A model generated the notes under the pieces. The model worked only from the letters and a program-made list of their open reading frames with translations. It did not search any database and was not told the DNA's origin. A program made the position numbers and the translations under genes. Shown here piece by piece: positions 13,720 through 19,932 of a DNA stretch of 19,932 bases; position 1 is the stretch's first letter, and each line of letters begins with the position of its first letter. Origin of the DNA: Phycisphaerales bacterium UBA2218 (GTDB taxonomy: Bacteria; Planctomycetota; Phycisphaerae; Sedimentisphaerales; Anaerobacaceae). Location of the stretch: positions 1 to 19,932 of the forward strand of contig DCUI01000071.1 of assembly GCA_002327785.1 (NCBI GenBank), in the 5' to 3' direction.

Positions 13720-15066
13720 ATGCGCTATGAGTACTTGCATCCGCGGGATGAGCTGGTGCTCACCATGCAGCGGATTTATCGATACAAGATGACCACGACC
13801 TCCGGCGGGAATCTCTCGATCCTCGACGAGAACGGGGATATGTGGATCACGCCCACGGGCGTCGATAAGGGCACGCTCACGCCGAACGATATTGTCTGCG
13901 TCCGTGCCGACGGCCGGGTCGAGGGGTTGCACCAGCCCTCCTCGGAATACCCCTTCCACAAAGCGATCTACGCCGTGCGACGCGATCTGCGGGCGGTGGT
14001 CCATGCCCATCCGATGGCTCTGGTGGCGTTTAGCATCGCGCACAAAGTGCCCGACACCCGACTGTTTCATCAGGCCTGGCGGTCGAACGGGACCGTCGCG
14101 TTCGCGCCCTACGGCACGCCCGGCAGCGAGGACCTCGGCAACAAGATCGCGCAGAAGTACGCCGAAGGTTTCGACAGCGTGATCCTCGAGAACCACGGCG
14201 TCTGCTGCGGCGGCGCCACCCTTCAGGACGCCTTCCAGAAATTCGAGACGCTCGAAGTCTGCTGCAAGGTGCTCATCAAGGCCCACACAATCGGTGAGCC
14301 GAAGTACCTCACCGATCAGCAGCTTCAACTCCAGAGTAAGAGCGATTCGCCAATCGAGTCGTTCGAGTATGACCCCACCATGATGACCATTCGGGAGAAG
14401 GACCTCCGCAATCAGCTCTGCAAGTTCGTCGAGCGTGGATATCGCCAGGGTCTGCTGACCACGACGACCGGCACGTTCTCCGCCCGGATCGACAGCGAGA
14501 AATTCCTCATCACGCCGTACCCGCTGGACCGCCATTCCGTGCTGCCCGAAGAGCTGGTCATGATTCGCAAGGGTAAGAAGGAGTTCGGCAAGCATCCAAG
14601 CCGGGCGGTCTTCTCCCATCAGGCGATCTACGATGCCCAGCCGACAGTGGGCGCCGTCATCAATGCGTGCCCGATCAACGCGATGGCGTTCGCCGTTTGC
14701 CACCGGACGATCGACACGTACACGATCCCCGAAAGCTACGTCTTCGTCCGCGAGGTAGGGTTGCTGCCGTTCGAGACGGTGTTCAATGATCTCGCGACCC
14801 TGACGCGGGCGCTGACCCCACAGAGCCCCGCCACCGTGCTCTGCAACAACGGCGTCATGGTGGCCGGGGAAAGTGTCCTGGCGGCCTTCGACAAGCTGGA
14901 GGTGCTCGAACACTCGGCCGAGGCGGTGCTGGACGCCCAGCCGATCGGGGGCCACGTCGCGATGTCACAACAGATCATCGACGATCTCATCGAAACGTTT
15001 CATCTCGGACGGCCGTCCTCGCAACCTGCCGTGCCCCGGGCACGGCGGAAACCTCGCTCGCGGTAG
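13720..15066 (+). CDS. Tandem class II aldolase/adducin-domain protein
   Basis: A 448-residue protein with two class II aldolase folds. Domain 1 (residues ~8-195) has SGGNLS (28-33), TPTGVDKG (44-51), the catalytic-type Glu76 in SSEYPFH, zinc ligands His95 and His97 in VVHAHP, and His159 in ENHGV, so it could bind metal and act on a phosphorylated or free sugar. Domain 2 (~225-425) keeps the fold pattern (TTTTGTFSARI, FLITPYPLD, AIYDA) but the same positions read Ala296, Asn315-Ala-Cys317 and Asn377, so it has lost the Glu and all three His ligands. It is probably a structural or regulatory pseudo-domain. ATG 13720 has only a GAGAGAG-like ribosome site. The specific substrate is unknown. Confidence 0.9.
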   Translation: MRYEYLHPRDELVLTMQRIYRYKMTTTSGGNLSILDENGDMWITPTGVDKGTLTPNDIVCVRADGRVEGLHQPSSEYPFHKAIYAVRRDLRAVVHAHPMALVAFSIAHKVPDTRLFHQAWRSNGTVAFAPYGTPGSEDLGNKIAQKYAEGFDSVILENHGVCCGGATLQDAFQKFETLEVCCKVLIKAHTIGEPKYLTDQQLQLQSKSDSPIESFEYDPTMMTIREKDLRNQLCKFVERGYRQGLLTTTTGTFSARIDSEKFLITPYPLDRHSVLPEELVMIRKGKKEFGKHPSRAVFSHQAIYDAQPTVGAVINACPINAMAFAVCHRTIDTYTIPESYVFVREVGLLPFETVFNDLATLTRALTPQSPATVLCNNGVMVAGESVLAAFDKLEVLEHSAEAVLDAQPIGGHVAMSQQIIDDLIETFHLGRPSSQPAVPRARRKPRSR

Positions 15067-15145
15067 ATCGCCGCGGCGAGTAGAATCGATAATGTTGCTG
15101 ATCCAGAACCTGTGTGCGGATATCTCAGTCACAAGGGGAAGAACA

Positions 15146-15619
15146 ATGATGACGATCCGAGCAAGGCCGAGGCATCTATTCTCCTGGGGGTTCGATTTGC
15201 ACTTCGATGACGCGTCGGTCGTCGGTTTCGACGTGGCCTGGCTCCGAGAGGCGGGCCGGTTCGACTGGATGGGGACGGAGTATGAGCTTCGGCGAGAAGG
15301 GCCTTGGGTCGGCAATTTCCTGCTCATGGCCAACGGGCAGGTGCTGGCTCGTGCGACGAAGGATAGTGTGTTCGCCCGCCGATTCACGGTCCACATAGAC
15401 GGGCGGGAACTGACGCTTCGTGCGGCGGCGTGGCTTGTCAGGCGTTTTGAACTGATCGAGGAGCAGTCGATGGTCGGCGAGGTCACTCCCGACCACTTCT
15501 TGACTCGGTCCTGCACGGCCCAGTTCCCACAGGATCTGAGCGTGCCGGTACAGGTGTTTCTGTTCTGGTTGGTCGTGCTCATGTGGCGTCGTGCGGCCAA
15601 CGCATCTGCGGGATCATAG
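15146..15619 (+). CDS. Small protein of unknown function with C-terminal hydrophobic segment
   Basis: A 157-residue protein. I chose ATG 15146 because AGGGGA lies six bases upstream; the frame extends further upstream but overlaps the previous gene. The sequence is mostly alternating beta-like stretches (GTEYELRREGPWVGNFLLMANGQVLARATK and FTVHIDGRELTLRAA), reminiscent of tubby/LURP-one-like phospholipid-scramblase folds. It ends in a hydrophobic helix near residues 137-149 (QVFLFWLVVLMWRR). I recall uncharacterised bacterial proteins ending in a similar PVQVFLLWLVLLLWRR pattern. The function is not known; the fold suggestion is tentative. Confidence 0.7.
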   Translation: MMTIRARPRHLFSWGFDLHFDDASVVGFDVAWLREAGRFDWMGTEYELRREGPWVGNFLLMANGQVLARATKDSVFARRFTVHIDGRELTLRAAAWLVRRFELIEEQSMVGEVTPDHFLTRSCTAQFPQDLSVPVQVFLFWLVVLMWRRAANASAGS

Positions 15620-15700
15620 AGCCATGCCCGCATAGTCTCCTGTGGCCGCCGACTACACGTAGCCCACGCTCCCCGGCCGGCGGCAAGCGGGGATAGATCC

Positions 15701-15730
15701 TTGCCCTTCGGCCTGCCTTGTCCCTACAAT
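15701..15730 (+). promoter_or_regulatory. Sigma70-like promoter for the serine hydrolase gene
   Basis: TTGCCC (15701-15706), 18-base spacer, TACAAT (15725-15730). The predicted start near 15737 leaves a leader of about 58 bases before ATG 15795. Confidence 0.5.
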
Positions 15731-15794
15731 GATCGCATCGGTCCCGAAACCTGCGTTTCGGCCTTGTACTGTCGATTCTCGTGAGGTTACAAGC

Positions 15795-17267
15795 ATGAAA
15801 ACTCGCTCTATCGTCGTACTGATTGCCATGAGTGGTTCTGCCTGCATCGCGGTGGACCTGCCGCGCAGCAGCCCGGAGGCGCAAGGCATCTCCTCTTCGG
15901 CCATTCTCTCGTTCATCGAGTCGGCCGACCGTGACATCGATTCGCTGCACGGCTTCATGCTCCTGCGTCGCGGCCATGTCGTCGCGGAGGGCTGGTGGTC
16001 CCCCTACAATCCCGATTCACCGCACATGCTGTATTCCCTGAGCAAGAGCTTCACGTCCACCGCGGTCGGGCTGGCCGTCGCCGAGGGCAAGCTCAGCGTG
16101 GACGACGAGGTGCTGAAGTTCTTTTCCGAGAATGCTCCGTCGAACCCGAGCAACAACCTCAAGGCGATGCGGGTCAGCGACCTGCTCCGCATGTCCACGG
16201 GCCAGCAGAGCGAGCCGCCTCGTCCGGCGGATCAGCCCTGGACCAAGGTGTTCCTCGCACACTCGGTCCCGTTCAAGCCCGGGACCCATTTCCTCTACAA
16301 CACTTCGGGCACCTACATGCTCTCGGCCATCGTCCAGAAGGCGACGGGCCAGAACCTCCTCGACTACCTCACGCCGCGATTGTTCCAGCCGCTGGGCATT
16401 GAGCACCCGACCTGGGAGATGAGCCCGGAAGGCGTCGCGACCGGTGGTTACGGCCTGAGCGTTCGCACCGAGGACATCGCACGGTTCGGCCAGCTCTATT
16501 TGCAGAAGGGTAAGTGGCAGGGCAAGCAGCTTGTGCCCGAGTCCTGGATCGACGCAGCCACCGCCCGCCAGACCTCCAATGGCAGCAGCCCGAACAGCGA
16601 TTGGGACCAGGGCTACGGTTACCAGTTCTGGCGATGCCGTCACAATGTCTATCGCGGCGACGGTGCGTTCGGCCAGTACTGCATCGTGCTGCCCGAGCAG
16701 GACGCGGTGATCGCCATCACCAGCGGCGTGCGGGACATGCAGGCCGTGATGAATCTGATCTGGGAGAAGTTGCTGCCGGCCATGAAGCCGTCGTCTCTCA
16801 CCCCAGACGATGCTGCACGTAAGAAGCTCGAAAAGAAGCTCAAGGGCCTCGTGCTCCGTCCGGCCCAGGGCTCCGGCTCGCCTGCGAAAATGCTGGGCAA
16901 GAGGTATGCATTCCCGGCCAACGACCGCAAGCTCGAAGCGATCACGCTCGAAAGCAACAGCAACGACAGCAGCGTGACTCTCGTCGCCCAAGTCAACGGC
17001 GTCGAACGCCGAATCCCCTGTGGCCGCAACGGATGGCTGAAGGGCCAAATCGCCTGGGGCCAGTTCCCCGAGCAGCCGATGGCGGCCAGCGGCGCCTGGA
17101 CCGAGGACGACACATTCACAGCCAAGCTCTGCCTCTATGAAACCCCATACGTCTTCACGATCCGCCTGAAGTTCGCCGGCCAGGAGCTCCAATACAACGC
17201 CGAAGCAAACGTATCGTTCGGCGCAACCAAGGAGCCCCAACTGACCGGCCGGGCGGTGGGCAACTGA
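15795..17267 (+). CDS. Exported serine beta-lactamase-like hydrolase (family S12)
   Basis: A 490-residue protein. ATG 15795 has GAGG eight bases upstream and begins a signal peptide (MKTRSIVVLIAMSGSACIA); an in-frame ATG at 15729 sits on the promoter and is unlikely. The beta-lactamase/penicillin-binding-protein-C fold is shown by the catalytic SxxK motif SLSK (Ser81, Lys84), the second motif FLYNTSGTYML (Tyr168) and GYGYQFWRCRH.....GAFGQY as the third-motif region. HMLYSLSKSFTSTAVGLAVAEGKL is typical of family S12 esterase-like hydrolases such as 6-aminohexanoate-dimer hydrolase. After about residue 330 there is a ~160-residue C-terminal domain rich in beta structure that I cannot name. It is probably a periplasmic esterase, amidase or peptidase; antibiotic resistance is not implied. 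Confidence 0.92.
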   Translation: MKTRSIVVLIAMSGSACIAVDLPRSSPEAQGISSSAILSFIESADRDIDSLHGFMLLRRGHVVAEGWWSPYNPDSPHMLYSLSKSFTSTAVGLAVAEGKLSVDDEVLKFFSENAPSNPSNNLKAMRVSDLLRMSTGQQSEPPRPADQPWTKVFLAHSVPFKPGTHFLYNTSGTYMLSAIVQKATGQNLLDYLTPRLFQPLGIEHPTWEMSPEGVATGGYGLSVRTEDIARFGQLYLQKGKWQGKQLVPESWIDAATARQTSNGSSPNSDWDQGYGYQFWRCRHNVYRGDGAFGQYCIVLPEQDAVIAITSGVRDMQAVMNLIWEKLLPAMKPSSLTPDDAARKKLEKKLKGLVLRPAQGSGSPAKMLGKRYAFPANDRKLEAITLESNSNDSSVTLVAQVNGVERRIPCGRNGWLKGQIAWGQFPEQPMAASGAWTEDDTFTAKLCLYETPYVFTIRLKFAGQELQYNAEANVSFGATKEPQLTGRAVGN

Positions 17268-17295
17268 GAACCGCCATGCGGATGGATAGACGGAT

Positions 17296-17324
17296 TTGCC
17301 TCAGATCATTGAACGCGGTATAAT
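17296..17324 (+). promoter_or_regulatory. Promoter placed for leaderless transcription of the antitoxin
   Basis: TTGCCT (17296-17301), 17-base spacer, perfect TATAAT (17319-17324). The start codon of the next gene begins seven bases after the -10 box, where transcription itself should start. No ribosome site fits between. Confidence 0.65.
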
Positions 17325-17330
17325 GGCAAT

Positions 17331-17552
17331 ATGGGCGAAGCTGCACGCAAGGACATTCTGAATCTGAGCATTGCCGAGTGTATCGAATTGATCGGTGATC
17401 TCTGGGACAGTCTCGCCGAAAGCCCCGAGGCCGTCGTGCTGACCGAAGCACAGAAGGCCGAGCTCGACAGGCGACTCGAAGCTTATCGCAAGGACCTCAC
17501 CGCCGGCGCTCCCTGGCCTGTCGTCCGCAACAGGATCGCCAGACACGCATGA
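17331..17552 (+). CDS. Addiction-module antitoxin (TIGR02574-like)
   Basis: A 73-residue protein matching the small unstable-antitoxin family: LSIAECIELIGDLWDSLAESPE followed by LTEAQKAELDRRLEAYRKDLTAGAPW. Members form the antitoxin half of RelE/ParE-type modules and neutralise the toxin by direct binding. The ATG at 17331 has no ribosome site and coincides with the predicted transcription start. Its stop overlaps the start of a toxin-like frame (ATGA), the normal arrangement, but that toxin is cut short here, so the antitoxin is an orphan or could counter a toxin elsewhere. Confidence 0.85.
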   Translation: MGEAARKDILNLSIAECIELIGDLWDSLAESPEAVVLTEAQKAELDRRLEAYRKDLTAGAPWPVVRNRIARHA

Positions 17553-17581
17553 GATACCGGCTCATCATTCGACCCGAAGCC
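17549..17581 (+). pseudogene. ParE/RelE-type toxin remnant, truncated after ~11 codons
   Basis: ATG 17549 overlaps the antitoxin stop. The first residues MRYRLIIRPEA are the typical start of a ParE-family toxin (usually ~95-100 residues, continuing with an EADI..A..WY-type segment). From 17582 the sequence becomes AATCATC-type repeats and then dispersed repeat copy C, so the open frame up to 17755 is not toxin. The body of the gene is absent from the window. Confidence 0.7.
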
Positions 17582-17587
17582 TCGGCA

Positions 17588-17620
17588 CAATCATCAATCA
17601 TAAATCATCAATCATCAATT
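17588..17620. repeat. Degenerate AATCATC tandem repeat
   Basis: AATCATC, AATCATA, AATCATC, AATCATC, AATT occur in succession, an AT-rich 7-base repeat quite unlike the flanking GC-rich DNA. It abuts copy C, as a comparable degenerate run abuts copy A. Confidence 0.6.
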
Positions 17621-17623
17621 CCA

Positions 17624-17690
17624 ACGCCCCCGGCATGTTCCGCTTTGGGCCAATGGCATGATAGGAGGAAGACACCGCTTCGCGGGGTCT
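17624..17690 (+). repeat. Dispersed intergenic repeat, copy C
   Basis: CCCCCGGCATGTTCCGCTTT, then GGGCCAATGGCATGATAGGAG, matches copies A (9536-9604) and B (11319-11392, minus). It ends in hairpin-forming GACACCGC-TTC-GCGGGGTC (one mismatch). It lies just after the ParE-like breakpoint. Confidence 0.65.
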
Positions 17691-17735
17691 CGTCGGCAAC
17701 GGCACACCGACCATGGGGTACTGTCCGATTTCTCC

Positions 17736-17764
17736 TTGTCCTTACCGCTGCCTGACCCTACAAT
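17736..17764 (+). promoter_or_regulatory. Candidate promoter for the BrnT-like remnant
   Basis: TTGTCC (17736-17741), 17-base spacer, TACAAT (17759-17764), with ATG 17812 48 bases downstream. The spacing and -10 box resemble the promoters at 1746 and 15701. Confidence 0.45.
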
Positions 17765-17811
17765 GCGATCATGGGTTCGCAGCGATATCGGAATTAGGCT
17801 ATAGTTGAGAA

Positions 17812-17922
17812 ATGAAGATCGAATGGGATCCCAAGAAGGCCAGATCAAACGTCCGGAAGCACAAGGTCTCGTTCGAAGAGGCCGCAATAGGCGTGAGTGA
17901 CCCCATATATGAAGAAGGTTAG
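17812..17922 (+). pseudogene. BrnT-like toxin with apparent internal deletion
   Basis: A 36-residue frame. The first ~32 residues (MKIEWDPKKARSNVRKHKVS, then FEEAAIGVSDP) match the N-terminus of BrnT-family toxins, which are normally about 90 residues. The last residues YEEG followed by stop look like the usual BrnT C-terminus. About 50-60 central codons, including those for the RNase fold, appear to be missing. The 3' end overlaps the start of the antitoxin-like gene, as expected of an intact pair, which supports deletion rather than simple truncation. It should be inactive as a toxin. Confidence 0.65.
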
Positions 17923-18085
17923 ATCAACAGAGAAAGACGAAATACGTGCCGAGTACAAGCGGTCCGACTTTCCCGAGGGATTCGTGCGAGGCAAGTATGC
18001 CGAGCGTCTCCGGGAATCATCGAACGTTGTTGTGCTAAAACCGGAAGTTGCCAGGGCTTTCCCAAATGAAGAAGCCTTCTCGTGA
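17909..18085 (+). CDS. Antitoxin-like protein, partner of the BrnT remnant, shortened 3' end
   Basis: A 58-residue protein. ATG 17909 lies inside the last codons of the BrnT-like remnant; a GTG at 17897 is an alternative start. The segment DEIRAEYKRSDF...VRGKYAERLRESSNVVVLKPEVARAFPNEEA resembles, from memory, small antitoxins paired with BrnT-type toxins, which usually continue with a further ~15-residue helix (like VNEALR.L). Here the frame stops soon after FPNEEAF, so the end is probably lost. It may still bind DNA or toxin, but its toxin is disrupted. Confidence 0.6.
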   Translation: MKKVRSTEKDEIRAEYKRSDFPEGFVRGKYAERLRESSNVVVLKPEVARAFPNEEAFS

Positions 18086-18126
18086 CGTCGTGTTTGTCGG
18101 CTGATTTCGAAATCAATACGATACTC

Positions 18127-18419
18127 ATGCACTATACCTTTCGCCTCGAAGGGCCAAGTGGCAAGCCAAATGAAGTCACCTACGGCACGGGATTTCTGAT
18201 GGCAGTCCCAATACCGAATCTCCCAGATAAAGGAAGGCCGATCCTTGTGACAGCTGCTCACGTTCTCAGCAAGATATCAGGCAAGGAGGCCAAGGTCTAT
18301 CTCCGCGAGGAGGCTGCGGAAGGTACGTTCAGGAAGGCGGCCTTCCCGATACAGATTCGAGAAGAGGACAAGCCCCTTTGGGTCCAACATCCAAGCGCTG
18401 ATGTCGCTGTAATTGGTAT
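18127..18419 (+). pseudogene. Trypsin-like serine protease fragment interrupted by IS701-family element
   Basis: About 98 codons of a trypsin-like protease. YGTGFLMAVP leads into ILVTAAHVLSKI, containing the catalytic His, and SADVAVIGI contains the catalytic Asp; the Ser-containing GNSGGP region would follow but is cut off by the IS at 18420. The 5' side also looks damaged: there is no ribosome site or signal peptide, and an in-frame stop lies at 18067-18069, directly after the shortened antitoxin gene. GTG 18082 is an alternative start. The rest of the gene, if it exists, should be beyond the right edge of the window. Confidence 0.7.
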
Positions 18420-19932
18420 TTCTACTGTAACCGTTTTATCCCGATCCGCCAGGGTGAAGCCGTGGCGGGAACTGACCGGTGCACGCGTGCCAATGGTAAA
18501 TCCTGGCTTGTTCGTTGCGGAGCAGCACGTCGCTGACCTCTTGCGCAATCTGTCGGGCGGTCGGGGCGGGATGCCGCAACAACCGTGCCAAGATCGCCCG
18601 CGTTTGCGGCACCGTCGCCGCCGGTGTTTTTTTCCCCGATTGTCACCCGCTCCAAGTTCAGGAACCACAAGGCCAGCAGCGACAAGGTCATGTGGTGATG
18701 CCAGCCCACATAACTGCGAACCTCGTAGTGGGCCAGGCCGGCCTCGCCCTTGCCGTGCGCCAGCATCTGCTCAATCTGATGGCGGCGGGCGTGAGCCTGG
18801 ACCCATTGCTCCAGGGACCTCTCCTGCGCGGCCCACGCCAAGTGGTAACTGACATCCGGCTCGTTCCCGTCCGATTCCAAATGACGAATCACGATCAGCC
18901 GCTCCTGCGGTCCCAAACGCTGGTCCTGACGGGTCCGCACCGAGGTCATGACGGCTTGGACCCGGATCGGCCCTTTCTGACCGTCCGAGACGGTGAACTC
19001 CTGCCAACGCGACCCTGGTTGGGCGGCGGCCCAGGCATCCGCCCGTCGAAACGGCACGGCACGCCGACGGGTCTTCCGGCCAGCCCGACGCGGCGGGCGG
19101 CGGCCTTCCAGGTCTCGCACCTGCGTGTTGCAGGGCACATCCAGCACGTAGGCTTCCTGCCGCTGTCGCAGCCCGGCCCGAAACGCCGCCACCCGACCAA
19201 ACTCGTCATCGGCCGCCACCGCCTGATGCGGAACCGAATCTCGATGACGGTCCAACATAGCCAACGCCATCCGCCAGCGTTGCTGGAATCTCACGGCGGC
19301 CGGTACGTGACATTCCTCCCGCCGCACCCGATCCGCCACCCACTCTTTGGGTAAATACAACCGACGATCCAAGGGCCCCTGCCCCCGACCGGTCGCATAG
19401 ACCAGAAACAGCCCGACCTGGCAGTTCTCCACCTTGCCCAGTCGGCCGCACCAAGCCCGCTCCACCCCGCACGAATGGGTCCCCTTCTTGGGAAAAGCGC
19501 TGGGATCGAACACCAAAACGCCCTGCGGATCGCCCAGGGTCTCGACCACATGACGACGCAACTCCGCCATCACTGCCTCATCGTCCCACTTACCGCTGCC
19601 GACGAAGAATTGGATCGGCTTGCGAGGAACGCCTTGCTCCCGGGCGATCGGTTCGGCCGTCTTACGTTCCAGCCCACTGAGCAGCCCTTCCACCACGATC
19701 TGGGCGTTGTGGCCCTGTTCCTTGCGATAGAACAGCGGCACGTATCGTTCCAAGAACCGGCTCAGACGCCGCCGACAACCCTGCACCTGATCCGCGGTCA
19801 CCTCCGCGTCGGCCAGAAGCGCCTGGGCCTGCCGATGCTCCAACAACGACATCCCTGTCTCTTCACTAGTATCCATGCCTGCTTTATCGGCATCCTTCGC
19901 CCCGCAACTGCAGAAAATCGGTTACAGTAGAA
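18420..19932 (-). mobile_element. IS701-family insertion sequence
   Basis: The ends carry perfect 14-base inverted repeats: TTCTACTGTAACCG (18420-18433) and CGGTTACAGTAGAA (19919-19932), with TTTT continuing on both sides after one differing base on one end. A single transposase gene occupies nearly the whole element, ~1.5 kb, normal for IS701. The right inverted repeat ends exactly at the last base of the window, so a target duplication cannot be checked. It inserted into a protease gene in antisense orientation. Confidence 0.85.
18436..19876 (-). CDS. IS701-family DDE transposase, frameshifted near the C-terminus
   Basis: The family signature is clear: LSRFLERYVPLFYRKEQ, GLLSGLERKTAEPIAREQG, LVFDPSAFPKKG (first catalytic Asp), WCGRLGKVENCQVG, DRRLYLPKEWVADRVRR, AADDEFG (second Asp), and RHQIEQMLAHGKGEAGLAHYEVRSYVGWHHH (catalytic Glu). 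ATG 19876 is used; ATG 19852 is an alternative. After GEK a run of seven A (18633-18627) shifts the frame: reading on in frame 0 gives non-family residues ending at 18422 inside the inverted repeat. The +1 frame gives a family-like tail (TPAATVPQTRAILARLLRH, then VLLRNEQARIYHW) ending at 18436. The catalytic core precedes the shift. Confidence 0.85.

Noticed and set aside
13573..14955. Long minus-strand frame opposite the aldolase-like gene (460 codons)
   Set aside because: The plus-strand protein has clear class II aldolase motifs and a promoter; the minus frame also runs through the hairpin array.
16017..17240. Long minus-strand frame opposite the serine hydrolase (407 codons)
   Set aside because: Antisense to SxxK and other conserved motifs; no recognisable protein.
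17582..17755. Continuation of the ParE-like frame as a 68-residue protein
   Set aside because: After residue 11 the frame merely translates tandem and dispersed repeats; it does not match toxin sequence.

Overview
The window looks like GC-rich chromosomal DNA from a planctomycete, probably Phycisphaerae-like. The evidence is indirect: an ECF sigma factor of the ATALVHEAY type sits directly upstream of a Ser/Thr kinase, there are two Tat-exported Gfo/Idh/MocA oxidoreductases typical of that phylum, and palindromic repeats are scattered between genes. No rRNA, tRNA or CRISPR array was seen, so the assignment is an inference from gene families.

Layout. Positions 1-1639 (minus strand) hold a sigma factor followed by a Ser/Thr protein kinase that runs off the left edge. 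Positions 1853-3746 (plus) are a tight operon behind a good promoter: an unknown membrane-anchored protein, LemA and a WbuC-type cupin. A short secreted-protein start on the minus strand runs into the end of the cupin gene. Positions 3972-9410 (plus) are a close-packed run: a Tat Gfo/Idh oxidoreductase with an altered EKP motif, a TolB-like propeller protein, a small lipoprotein, an AlgI-like MBOAT acyltransferase and an AlgJ/AlgX-like SGNH acetyltransferase. The last two form an alginate-style polysaccharide O-acetylation pair. A minus-strand HEAT-repeat protein (9706-11163) follows. Then come a repeat-rich gap, a second Tat oxidoreductase (11926-13317), an array of nested hairpins (13324-13578), a tandem class II aldolase-like protein (13720-15066), a small unknown protein (15146-15619) and an exported serine beta-lactamase-like hydrolase (15795-17267).

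The right end (17331-19932) is a graveyard of mobile and defence-type genes. It holds an apparently leaderless addiction-module antitoxin, a ParE-like toxin cut after about 11 codons by repeat DNA, a BrnT-like toxin with an apparent internal deletion, its shortened antitoxin, and a trypsin-like protease fragment. An IS701-family element with visible inverted repeats and a frameshifted transposase interrupts the protease.

The most unusual signal is a family of palindromic elements. One 75-bp copy lies exactly in phase inside the AlgJ-like gene and would encode 25 extra residues. A larger array built on the same plan (outer inverted repeat with a CGTAG core, inner small-loop hairpins) lies at 13437-13578. 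A second, different dispersed repeat occurs three times in the intergenic regions, one copy at the breakpoint of the ParE-like toxin gene.
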